Part shown: positions 1-6,659 of the stretch, piece by piece
Layout of the letters: every line of letters starts with the position of its first letter
Numbering within the stretch: the first letter of the stretch is position 1
From: CAZCFB01 sp964511535
GTDB lineage: Bacteria > Myxococcota_A > Polyangia > GCA-2747355 > CAZCFB01
Assembly (NCBI GenBank): GCA_964511535.1
Contig: CAZEFW010000159.1
Location: 1 to 22,340, forward strand
Length of the DNA stretch: 22,340 bases
Reading direction: 5' to 3'
Position numbers and translations under genes: made by a program
The notes under the pieces: generated by a model
Told to the model about the DNA's origin: nothing
Seen by the model: the letters and a program-made list of their open reading frames with translations, nothing else
Databases searched by the model: none

Positions 1-759
1 GAAACGCATATCTACGTGCAATCGCTCGTGTGCCCCGTTGTCCTGCGGACACCCCGGCCGGCTGCGATGCACCTCGATGCCCAACGATACCCACCAGGCC
101 GATAGACGACTGAGCCCTGCGAGGGCACGAGTACAGGCAATTGGCTGGCCATTGTCACTCAGACTGGCTCGAGGAACCCCGTAGCTGACAAATAGCTCCT
201 GCATCACCTCCTTGACCGCATCGTGTGTGGGCCGGATCAGACGAACCGCCAGAACGTAACGGCTGGCGGCGTCGCGCACCGTTAGCGGCTCACACCGTGC
301 ACCATCGCTACTGCGCCACCACCCCTTGAAGTCCAGGGTCCACAGATCGTTCGGCTGCTCGGGCTTTACTGCTGGTGCCGTTGTGGGCCGCGCTTTGGGC
401 TTGTTCCGGTGCTTAATGCGCCGGACCAACCCGGCCCGCTCCAGGATGCGTGCGATCGTTCTCTGGCTCGGTGCGTCCTTCCCATGGGCACGAAGCAGCA
501 GCTCGTGAATCTTCTTTGGGCCACGCCGTGGCTTGTCCCGTCTCAGCTCGATCACTCGCATCACCATCTCGGCGCTGGTTTTCAGCGGCCAGTTGTGAGG
601 CTGCCTCGAACGGTCGCACAGGCCCAACTCGCCTTGCTCCCGGTGCCGCTTTATCCACTTGCAGCCCGTCTTGCGGCTAATGCCGTACTCGCGGCACACC
701 TCCGCAATGCTCCGGTCTGGATCTGCTGTTGCCTCCACAAATTCTTGCCTGAGTTTCAT
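1..759 (-). CDS. IS481-type DDE transposase, 3' end cut off by the window edge
   Basis: The frame is open from ATG at 759 to base 1 without a stop, giving 253 residues of a longer protein. It catalyses cut-and-join movement of an insertion sequence. Residues 1-55 form a helix-turn-helix with the pattern IAEVCREYGISRKTGCKW. Residues about 56-120 are a second DNA-binding segment. The RNase-H-like catalytic core starts near 135. Putative catalytic residues are D143 (in WTLDFKG), D202 (in SDNGQP) and E245 (in QDNGAHER). The DNG...QDNGAHER layout, with 42 residues between D202 and E245, is that of the IS481 subfamily as I remember it; classic IS3 elements have about 35. No frameshift or stop is seen, so this copy could be active. 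An AAAGGA lies just before the ATG. The gene points away from the signalling operon and is probably a recent insertion downstream of it. Confidence 0.93.
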   Translation of the reverse strand, partial: MKLRQEFVEATADPDRSIAEVCREYGISRKTGCKWIKRHREQGELGLCDRSRQPHNWPLKTSAEMVMRVIELRRDKPRRGPKKIHELLLRAHGKDAPSQRTIARILERAGLVRRIKHRNKPKARPTTAPAVKPEQPNDLWTLDFKGWWRSSDGARCEPLTVRDAASRYVLAVRLIRPTHDAVKEVMQELFVSYGVPRASLSDNGQPIACTRALAGLSRLSAWWVSLGIEVHRSRPGCPQDNGAHERLHVDMRF

Positions 760-813
760 GGTCCTTTTCTCTTGCCAGGGCATCCCCGGAACATGCCCCG
801 GCCGCACCGGAGG

Positions 814-856
814 TGTAACCCATGTCCTGGCACTTCTGTTACCGATGTAGTGGCAC
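814..856. repeat. Two tandem 20-bp direct repeats at the IS right end
   Basis: Bases 814-833 and 837-856 share 16 of 20 positions on the pattern TGTNACCNATGTNNTGGCAC, with a 3-bp gap (23-bp period). They sit 55-100 bp upstream of the transposase start. I recall TGTNACCNATGT-like repeated motifs at IS481-family ends, so these are probably transposase-binding repeats close to or at the right IS boundary. The other end is outside the window, so the exact boundary and any target duplication cannot be read. Confidence 0.55.
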
Positions 857-917
857 CGGACCCGACATCGACTTCGACGAAGACTGGCCGGACGGACAGC
901 CCCCCCACTCATGGTGA
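822..917 (+). CDS. Doubtful 31-residue ORF with a CxxC pair and an acidic tail
   Basis: An ATG at 822 follows GGAGGT with 7 bases between, an unusually good ribosome binding site, and the frame runs to TGA at 915-917. The peptide carries CYRCSGTG, a CxxCxGxG knuckle as in small zinc ribbons, then a DIDFDEDWPDG tail. Against a real gene: the ribosome site, start codon and first 12 codons lie inside the direct repeats attributed to the IS end. The ORF may therefore be an accidental fusion of IS-end DNA with the remnant of an interrupted host gene. In-frame TAA at 816-818 excludes a longer upstream start. I do not recognise the family. Confidence 0.25.
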   Translation: MSWHFCYRCSGTGPDIDFDEDWPDGQPPHSW

Positions 918-1109
918 CCACGCGCTATCAGTTCATGGCAGGGAAGGGCGCCGATACGCCCTGAGCCTGGACTCACCCGTCTGCTCTGAATGCACCGAAA
1001 ATAGCCGTTTCCAGCCCGATGGGGAGGGTTCAAGCAAATCTGCCGCCTTGACACCCAGGCCTCCCGCTGCGGTTACTTGGATTTGCAGAGGAATTCGTGG
1101 CGGGAGTTC
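857..1109. other. Gap between the IS end and the GGDEF gene
   Basis: Apart from the tail of the doubtful small ORF (to 917) I see no convincing gene. Short ORFs on both strands lack ribosome sites and recognisable composition. A weak inverted repeat (GGAATTC at 1090-1096 against GAGTTCC at 1104-1110, one mismatch) overlaps the stop of the GGDEF gene. It has no T-run and is not called as a terminator. Confidence 0.5.
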
Positions 1110-2675
1110 CTATGCTTCAAACCGGAAGGCGTTCTTGCCCCCGTGCTTGGCGCGGTACATGGCGCTGTCCGCGGAGGAGACGAGCTGGTCTGAATCCTGG
1201 CCGTCCCGGGGGAAGCTGGCCACGCCGATGCTGGCGCCCACCTGGCAAATGCTCCCCGCCAGCTTCATGGGTTCGCTGATGGCCTCCCGGATCCGCCTGG
1301 CAACCTGCTTTGCCTCGGCCCGATCCTGGAGGTCGGTGAGGATCAGGGTGAACTCGTCGCCGCCCAGGCGAGCCACCGTATCCGAGGCCCGGATGAGCCC
1401 CCGCAGCCGCCGGCCCACCTCCACCAGCAGCTCATCCCCGGCGTCGTGGCCGTGGGTGTCGTTGACCCCCTTGAACCCGTCCAGGTCAATGAAGAGCACG
1501 CAGAAGCTCCGCTCCTTACGCCGCGACAGCTCCAGCACTTGCTCCAGCCGGTCGAAGAAGAGCGCCCGGTTGGGCAGGCCGGTGAGCTCGTCGTAGTGGG
1601 CCATGCGGGTGAGCTTCTCCTGGAGCTTCTTGTGCTCGGTGATGTCCTCCTTGGCGGCCACGAAGTGGGTGATCTCGCCGTCATCTCCATACAGAGGCGA
1701 AATGGAGGAGAGCTCCCAGAGGCGCTCCCCGCCCTTGGAGCGGTTCTGAAACTCGCCGTGCCACTCGCGCCCGGACAGGAGGGTTCGCCACAGCTCCTCG
1801 TAATACTCGGGCGGATGCGCGCCACTGCTCAGGATGCGCGGGTTTTTACCCAGTACCTCGTCCTGGGAGTAGCCGGTCCTCCGGCAAAACCTGGGGTTGA
1901 CGTACTCGATCGCGCCCTCCCGATCCGTGATGACAATGGCGGTGGCGCAATTCTCCACCGCCGTCTTGAACTGGCTCAGCTCGGCGGTGCGGTTGGCCAC
2001 GGTCTCCTCAAGCTGCTCCTTGTGCAGCTTCAGCTCCTGCTCGCTGGCCCGGCGCATGGCCAGCTCCTGATTGGCCTCGTCCAGGGATGTCTGCATGCAC
2101 CTGCTCGCCAGGGACTGCAGGCCCGAGGCCATGATCAGCAACACGGCGTTCCAGCCCAGGTGCCCCAGGGGGCCGTACTGAACCCTGGACGGGGGCAGTA
2201 CGCTCCATGTCTCGGCAAGGAGCAGCCCCACGTCCAGCAGCAGGCACAGGCCCAGCGTGATCAGGCCCGCCCTTGTACTGAGCAGGAAGCCGGCTACGGC
2301 CACGACCACCACCGAAAACCAGATGGCCTGGCCCTCCATTCCGCCGCTTGTCCATGTCGCGAGCGCAATAAGAATCAGGAGCTGCAGCACCACGGTCCAG
2401 GACGCCGCCCCGAGTTGCCCCCACCGGGTGAGGTAAAAAATTCCGCCGCTGAATCCGAGAATGTAGCCCGAGATGAGCGCCAGACGCAGGTGGTGATCCG
2501 GGTTGGCCACGGGCAAAAAGACCAGGATCAGCGCCGCCACAAGGGATAATAACCCCTGGATCCAGATGACCTTCCTTGCCTGACGCCCCTGCTCGCCATC
2601 CGCGAATAACGGTGGCAAGAGCAACCGAAACAGTGCTGTCAGAGGGTGTGGTTCACACGTACTGATGACGTCCAT
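1110..2675 (-). CDS. Membrane PAS-GGDEF diguanylate cyclase
   Basis: Predicted 521-residue enzyme making c-di-GMP from two GTP. About six hydrophobic segments lie at residues 36-55, 64-83, 88-109, 115-133, 136-155 and 173-190. A coiled coil (200-235), a PAS domain (236-350) and a GGDEF domain (351-519) follow. The GGDEF motif at 438-442 is intact. RASD at 429-432, five residues before it, is the canonical inhibitory I-site RxxD, so product feedback is expected. The start at 2675 is chosen because GGGAGG lies 8 bases upstream. The open frame extends to 2765 but would then overlap the preceding EAL gene by 73 bases. With this start the gap to the EAL stop is 17 bases, so the two are surely co-transcribed. 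The PAS domain resembles PAS5 of the hybrid kinase upstream (same ELW...SG..W.GE segment). The membrane part is an unassigned sensor. Confidence 0.92.
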   Translation of the reverse strand: MDVISTCEPHPLTALFRLLLPPLFADGEQGRQARKVIWIQGLLSLVAALILVFLPVANPDHHLRLALISGYILGFSGGIFYLTRWGQLGAASWTVVLQLLILIALATWTSGGMEGQAIWFSVVVVAVAGFLLSTRAGLITLGLCLLLDVGLLLAETWSVLPPSRVQYGPLGHLGWNAVLLIMASGLQSLASRCMQTSLDEANQELAMRRASEQELKLHKEQLEETVANRTAELSQFKTAVENCATAIVITDREGAIEYVNPRFCRRTGYSQDEVLGKNPRILSSGAHPPEYYEELWRTLLSGREWHGEFQNRSKGGERLWELSSISPLYGDDGEITHFVAAKEDITEHKKLQEKLTRMAHYDELTGLPNRALFFDRLEQVLELSRRKERSFCVLFIDLDGFKGVNDTHGHDAGDELLVEVGRRLRGLIRASDTVARLGGDEFTLILTDLQDRAEAKQVARRIREAISEPMKLAGSICQVGASIGVASFPRDGQDSDQLVSSADSAMYRAKHGGKNAFRFEA

Positions 2676-2692
2676 CTCCATCACCTCCCGGT

Positions 2693-3949
2693 TCACCAGC
2701 TGAGCTTGAGCTCGGGAAACGGCCTGCCCGGCCTCGCGATCAAATACCCCTGAAGCAGGTCGCACCCGATCTCCGTACAGGTGCGTCGCTCAGCCTCGGT
2801 CTCGATCCCCTCGGCCACGGTGGCGATCCCCATGCCCCGGCACGCCTTCACAAATGACCGGACCATGCCCTGCTTGATGTGGGAGGCGTCGATGCCGCTG
2901 ATCAGGGAGCGGTCAAGCTTGACGATGTTCGGCTTGAGGGCCGCGAACTTGGTCAGGCCCGCGTACCCGGCGCCCAGGTCATCCACCGCGATGCGGAACC
3001 CGAGGCGCTGTAACCGCCGCACCTTTTCCTCCGACTTGCTCAGGTTGATCAGAGTGCTGCGCTCGATGATCTCAAGCACCACCCTTTGAGACATGGATGT
3101 CAGCACCTCCGCTGGTTCCCCCAGCTGCTCATCGACCAGATCGTGGGGATGGAGGTTCAGGAAAAGCAGGGCGTCTGCCGGGGCCCCGGCGAAGGACCTC
3201 GCGGCCAGCTCGCGGGTGGTCCTCCCCAACAGGGGCAGGCGGTCCAGGCGCTCGGCCGCGGCCAGCACAGCGCCGGGATCCGGCAGCCGGGGCTCCTCGC
3301 TGCGCATGAGCGCCTCGTACCCTACCAGGGCCCCGTCCTTTGCCCGGACGATGGGCTGGAACGCCATCCACAGCGAGGCCAGCGCCGACTCGAAGGCCGC
3401 GTTCAGCTCCACCAGGTCGTCCCCATCCTTTGGCTCGGGGCCGGGCACGCCGTGGAACGCCTCGGTTTGGGGGACCTCTCGGTGGGCGGCGGCTGCCTGG
3501 GCCACGGTGTCTGCCAGCTGAGCTTGAGAGATGGGCTTGGTCAGGCAGCAGAACACCCCCTCCTCCGCCGTGGCCTTGATGTCGCGAAACTTTGGGAAGG
3601 CCGTGATCAGGACCAGCGGCACGTCAATCTCCAGGCAGCTGAAGACCCTCACGAGGTCCAGGCCGTTAATGCCGGGCATGGCAATGTCGGTCACGATGAC
3701 GTCGAAGGGCCGGCGGGCGGCCTCGGGCGACCGTAGCACCAGCTTCAGTGCCTGCCGTGAATCGTTGACCGCCACGGTGTCGAACCCCTGCTCCGGGGCC
3801 AGGATGCGGGACACCATCCTGGTGATAAGCGGATCGTCATCCACCACCAGCACGCGGGTGGTTTTGGACTTACCGGCTGTGAATCGGCGGGAAGGCGGGA
3901 CCTCGGAGTTGGTGAAATCTTCGTTGGTCATCACTGGCTTGTGCTCCAT
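2693..3949 (-). CDS. Receiver-EAL response regulator, c-di-GMP phosphodiesterase
   Basis: 418 residues: a receiver domain (31-150) with acidic residues 37-39, phospho-acceptor D88 and K138, then an EAL domain (about 180-415). The residues expected for hydrolysis of c-di-GMP to pGpG are visible: E212 of EAL, N265, E293, D323-D324, K344, E380 and Q400. It should therefore be catalytically competent and switched by phosphorylation. The start is uncertain. The frame opens with TTG at 3976, but that TTG is part of the predicted sigma-54 -12 element, so translation probably begins at ATG 3949 or, with a GGAG nearby, at GTG 3934/ATG 3931. It is the first gene of a two-gene unit with the GGDEF cyclase (17-base gap), pairing opposite enzymatic activities. 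The kinase acting on D88 is probably one of the two encoded upstream. Confidence 0.92.
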   Translation of the reverse strand: MEHKPVMTNEDFTNSEVPPSRRFTAGKSKTTRVLVVDDDPLITRMVSRILAPEQGFDTVAVNDSRQALKLVLRSPEAARRPFDVIVTDIAMPGINGLDLVRVFSCLEIDVPLVLITAFPKFRDIKATAEEGVFCCLTKPISQAQLADTVAQAAAAHREVPQTEAFHGVPGPEPKDGDDLVELNAAFESALASLWMAFQPIVRAKDGALVGYEALMRSEEPRLPDPGAVLAAAERLDRLPLLGRTTRELAARSFAGAPADALLFLNLHPHDLVDEQLGEPAEVLTSMSQRVVLEIIERSTLINLSKSEEKVRRLQRLGFRIAVDDLGAGYAGLTKFAALKPNIVKLDRSLISGIDASHIKQGMVRSFVKACRGMGIATVAEGIETEAERRTCTEIGCDLLQGYLIARPGRPFPELKLSW

Positions 3950-3971
3950 TGCTGTTGATGCCCCGAATAAT

Positions 3972-3987
3972 TGCAACGGGCGTACCA
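3972..3987 (-). promoter_or_regulatory. Sigma-54 promoter (-24/-12) for the EAL-GGDEF operon
   Basis: On the minus strand the sequence reads C-TGGTACG-N4-TTGCA, against the established sigma-54 consensus YTGGCACG-N4-TTGCW. Only one fixed position differs (T for C in GGC). The GG/GC spacing is exact. Counting from the -12 C at 3973, transcription would start near 3961, about 12 bases before ATG 3949. The gene directly upstream encodes a sigma-54 activator, which fits. Confidence 0.7.
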
Positions 3988-4046
3988 GCTCGACCTGCTC
4001 CTCAACCTGCTGAAATTGTTGCGTGGGATTCCCGCGTAGGGGCGAG

Positions 4047-4088
4047 TGTCCGGCAAAGCCGGAAAAAATTGTCCGGCCAGGCCGGAAA
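4047..4088 (-). promoter_or_regulatory. Tandem palindromes, candidate enhancer for the NtrC-type activator
   Basis: Two perfect 15-bp palindromes of the form TCCGGC-N3-GCCGGA lie at 4049-4063 and 4072-4086. The flanks are also shared (TG before, AA after, on the plus strand). Their period is 23 bp and an A6 tract separates them. Their centres are about 95 and 118 bp upstream of the predicted sigma-54 start site, the usual place for activator-binding enhancers. They lie between the activator stop codon and the promoter. Confidence 0.6.
4063..4086 (-). terminator. Possible intrinsic terminator after the NtrC-type gene
   Basis: Read on the minus strand, the first palindrome forms a 6-bp GC-rich stem with a 3-base loop, followed after CA by a run of T (revcomp of 4063-4068, with ATT). 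It starts 9 bases past the activator stop codon. The same DNA may serve as the enhancer, so both uses are possible. Confidence 0.4.
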
Positions 4089-4094
4089 GGCGGC

Positions 4095-5492
4095 TCAGAC
4101 GCCGTACTTCTTGATCAGCTCGTAGAGCCTCGATTTGGACAGCCCGGAGATCTCGCGGGCTGCCTTGATCTTGCCGCCTGTGCGGCGCATCAACTGCTCC
4201 AGGTACCTGGCCTCGGCGGCCTCCGCCGCTTGTTGCCGGTAAGCCCCCAGGGCGGGCAAGTCTTCCAGGGCCGGGAGCTGGCCGTCATCCACGGATCCCG
4301 GCGGCCTGGTGCTGCTCGCGGTGCCGTTGACCGCCGCGGCCCGGATGGCCGCGGGCAGGTGCGTGGGATGCAGGATCGGATCCCCGCCCGCCGCGGACAC
4401 CGCGCGCTCCACGGTGTTGTTCAGCTCCCGAACGTTGCCCGGCCAGGGGTACCGCTGCAGGGTGGCCATGAACTCCGGGGAGTGCCCCTTGGTCACGATC
4501 CCCTTGGCCGTGCACGCCCGGACCAGGAAACCCAGGAGAAGCTCCTGCAGGTCCTCGCCGCGCTCACGCAGCGGGGGCAGGTTGATGCAGAACGCGTTGA
4601 GCCTGAAGTGCAGGTCCTCGCGGAAGGTCCCGGCCTCCACCATGGCCGCCAGGTCCCGATTGGTGGCCGCGACCAGCCTGAAGTCGCTGCGCTGCTCACG
4701 GGAGGCTCCCACGGGCCTGAAGGTCTTCTCCTGCAGCACGCGCAGGAACGCACGCTGCACTTCCAGGGGCAGCTCCCCCACCTCGTCCAGGAAGAGGGTG
4801 CCGCCGTCCGCCTGCTTTATTAGCCCAACCTGCTCCCTGTCCGCGCCGGTGAAGGCGCCCTTGCGGTGCCCAAAGAGGGTGCTCTCCACCAGGTTGGCGG
4901 GCAGCGCCGCGCAGTCCACCACCACCAGGGCACTGCCGCGCCGGCCGCTGTTGGCGTGGATGGCCCGCGCGAACAGCTCCTTGCCGGTGCCTGTCTCTCC
5001 TGCCACCAGCACCGGCGAATCACCGGACGCCGCCTGCGCCACCTCATCCAGGCTGGCCGTGATGGCCGCACAGCCTCCCACGATCCCCACCCTGTCCAGG
5101 GCGATGACTGATGGCGCTTCCTGCTTCTCGGCCGCGTACTGCAGGGCCCGCCCAAGGGTCAGGGCAACCTCGTCGTTGTGGAACGGCTTACGCAGGTAGT
5201 CCCAGGCGCCGTACTTGAAGGCGGTCTCGGCGCTGTTTTCGTGATCCGATCCGGTGATGATGACCACCTCCGGGGCGCCCGGCGATGCCTTGAGGTCCGC
5301 GATGATGTCCAGGCCGTTTCCATCCGGGAGGTCCAGATCGAGCAGCACCACAGGCAAGGGAGCGGCGGCGGCCTGGTCCAGGGCCTCGGCCAGGTTTGCG
5401 GCCAGCGCCGCGGTGTGCCCCGCCCTGCGCAGGATGCGGGCGAGCATCTCGCGGATGTGCGGATCGTCGTCAACGACCAGGATCTCAGCCAT
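4095..5492 (-). CDS. NtrC-family sigma-54-dependent response regulator
   Basis: 465 residues in the classical three-domain order. The receiver (1-120) has acidic residues 8-10, phospho-acceptor D52 and K102. The AAA+ domain (about 135-375) shows Walker A GETGTGKE (165-172), the sigma-54 contact loop GAFTGA (212-217) and Walker B LFLDE (233-237). A Fis-type helix-turn-helix occupies 438-463. All motifs are intact, so it should use ATP hydrolysis to open sigma-54 promoters once phosphorylated. ATG 5492 lies 3 bases after the stop of the receiver-kinase gene, making that kinase the likely cognate partner. Its likely target is the adjacent EAL-GGDEF promoter, where tandem palindromes and a -24/-12 element are found. 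Confidence 0.96.
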   Translation of the reverse strand: MAEILVVDDDPHIREMLARILRRAGHTAALAANLAEALDQAAAAPLPVVLLDLDLPDGNGLDIIADLKASPGAPEVVIITGSDHENSAETAFKYGAWDYLRKPFHNDEVALTLGRALQYAAEKQEAPSVIALDRVGIVGGCAAITASLDEVAQAASGDSPVLVAGETGTGKELFARAIHANSGRRGSALVVVDCAALPANLVESTLFGHRKGAFTGADREQVGLIKQADGGTLFLDEVGELPLEVQRAFLRVLQEKTFRPVGASREQRSDFRLVAATNRDLAAMVEAGTFREDLHFRLNAFCINLPPLRERGEDLQELLLGFLVRACTAKGIVTKGHSPEFMATLQRYPWPGNVRELNNTVERAVSAAGGDPILHPTHLPAAIRAAAVNGTASSTRPPGSVDDGQLPALEDLPALGAYRQQAAEAAEARYLEQLMRRTGGKIKAAREISGLSKSRLYELIKKYGV

Positions 5493-5495
5493 GGA

Positions 5496-6659
5496 TCACC
5501 CGCCGTCTCCCCCCGGCCCTTCGGCCGGGAGCATCACCCGGAAGGCAGCCCCTTTTGGGGCCCTGTCCTCGATCCAGATCCGGCCGCCGTGGGCCTCGGC
5601 CGCCAGCTTGCAGAAGGCCAAACCGAGCCCCCGGCTCTTTCGCGCATCCCGGTCCTGGTCCCGCTCCAGCCGCTCGTACACCTCGAACACCTGCTCACGC
5701 AGGTGCTCCGGCACCCCCGGGCCCTGGTCCAGCACGTCAATGGCCGCGTCCCCCTCGGGCGAGAGCCCTACCACCACCGTCACGGAGCTGCCCGGCGGGG
5801 TGTACTTGAGGGCGTTCTCCAGCAGGTTCTCCAGCACGCGCTGGACCAGATCAGGATCTAACTGCACCTCCGGTAGGCCGGCCGGCGCCTGCACCTCGAT
5901 GGTGTGGCCCCCCAGCTCTGCCACGGCCCGCAGCGTACCCGCGGCCCCCTGCGCCAGGGCCGCCAGGTCAACCGGGCGCCGCCGCGGTGTGAGCTTGCGG
6001 TCCTCCAGCTGCAGCACGTCCAGGATGTTGATCACCATGCGGTGCATGGCCCGCGCCGAGTCAGCCACGTCATGCATGGCCTCCTCCGCGTCGCCCCCCG
6101 CGGGCACCTCGTCCATCAGGTAGTCGGTGTTGCCCATGATGGCGGCCAGCGGGTTCTTCAGGTCGTGCACGATCATCTGGACCAGGCGCTCCTTGAGCTG
6201 CTCCAGCTCCTTCTGCCGGTCCAAGCTCTGCTCGAGCTGATCATTGCGCTGCTCCAGCTCCACGCGCAGCTGGCGCAGGGCCAGGTGGGCCTCCACCCGG
6301 GCGTGCACCTCCTCGATCTGAAACGGCTTGGTCACATAGTCCACGCCGCCCGCCTGGAAGGCCTTCACCTTGTCCATGGTGTCGCTGAGCGCGCTGATGA
6401 AGATCACCGGGATGTCGCGGGTCTCCTCCCGCGCCTTGAGCCGCTGGCACACCTCGAACCCGTTCATCTCCGGCATGTTGATGTCCAGCAGGATCAGGTC
6501 GGGCGGCAGGCTCTCGATGGCCTGCAGGGCCAGCTTGCCGCTGGGCAGGGGGCGCGCGGAGTACCCCTTCTCCTTGAGCATGTTGGTGAGCATCTGGAGG
6601 TTCTCAACCGTGTCGTCCACGATGAGCACATCAGCCGGCCTGGCGGATGCCTCGGTCAT
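5496..6659 (-). CDS. Receiver-histidine kinase fusion protein
   Basis: 387 residues, no membrane segment, so cytoplasmic. The N-terminal receiver (9-125) has D15-D16, phospho-acceptor D59 and K111. A coiled coil follows (130-160). The HisKA domain carries H165 in the H-box MIVHDLKNP, and the HATPase domain carries N282 (ENLLENA), DQGPGVP (311-317) and RGLGLA (343-348). Its activity is probably set by phosphorylation of its own receiver, so it can sit as a relay between the upstream hybrid kinase and the NtrC-type regulator encoded next. Its ATG overlaps the hybrid-kinase stop by 4 bases (ATGA, 6656-6659), which suggests translational coupling. Only 3 bases separate its stop from the regulator start. 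Confidence 0.95.
   Translation of the reverse strand: MTEASARPADVLIVDDTVENLQMLTNMLKEKGYSARPLPSGKLALQAIESLPPDLILLDINMPEMNGFEVCQRLKAREETRDIPVIFISALSDTMDKVKAFQAGGVDYVTKPFQIEEVHARVEAHLALRQLRVELEQRNDQLEQSLDRQKELEQLKERLVQMIVHDLKNPLAAIMGNTDYLMDEVPAGGDAEEAMHDVADSARAMHRMVINILDVLQLEDRKLTPRRRPVDLAALAQGAAGTLRAVAELGGHTIEVQAPAGLPEVQLDPDLVQRVLENLLENALKYTPPGSSVTVVVGLSPEGDAAIDVLDQGPGVPEHLREQVFEVYERLERDQDRDARKSRGLGLAFCKLAAEAHGGRIWIEDRAPKGAAFRVMLPAEGPGGDGG

Noticed and set aside
839..1054. 71-codon minus-strand ORF in the IS-GGDEF gap
   Set aside because: No ribosome site, motif or coding-like composition.
409..1596. 395-codon plus-strand ORF
   Set aside because: It lies antisense to the transposase and the GGDEF domain, crosses their intergenic gap and has no recognisable motif.
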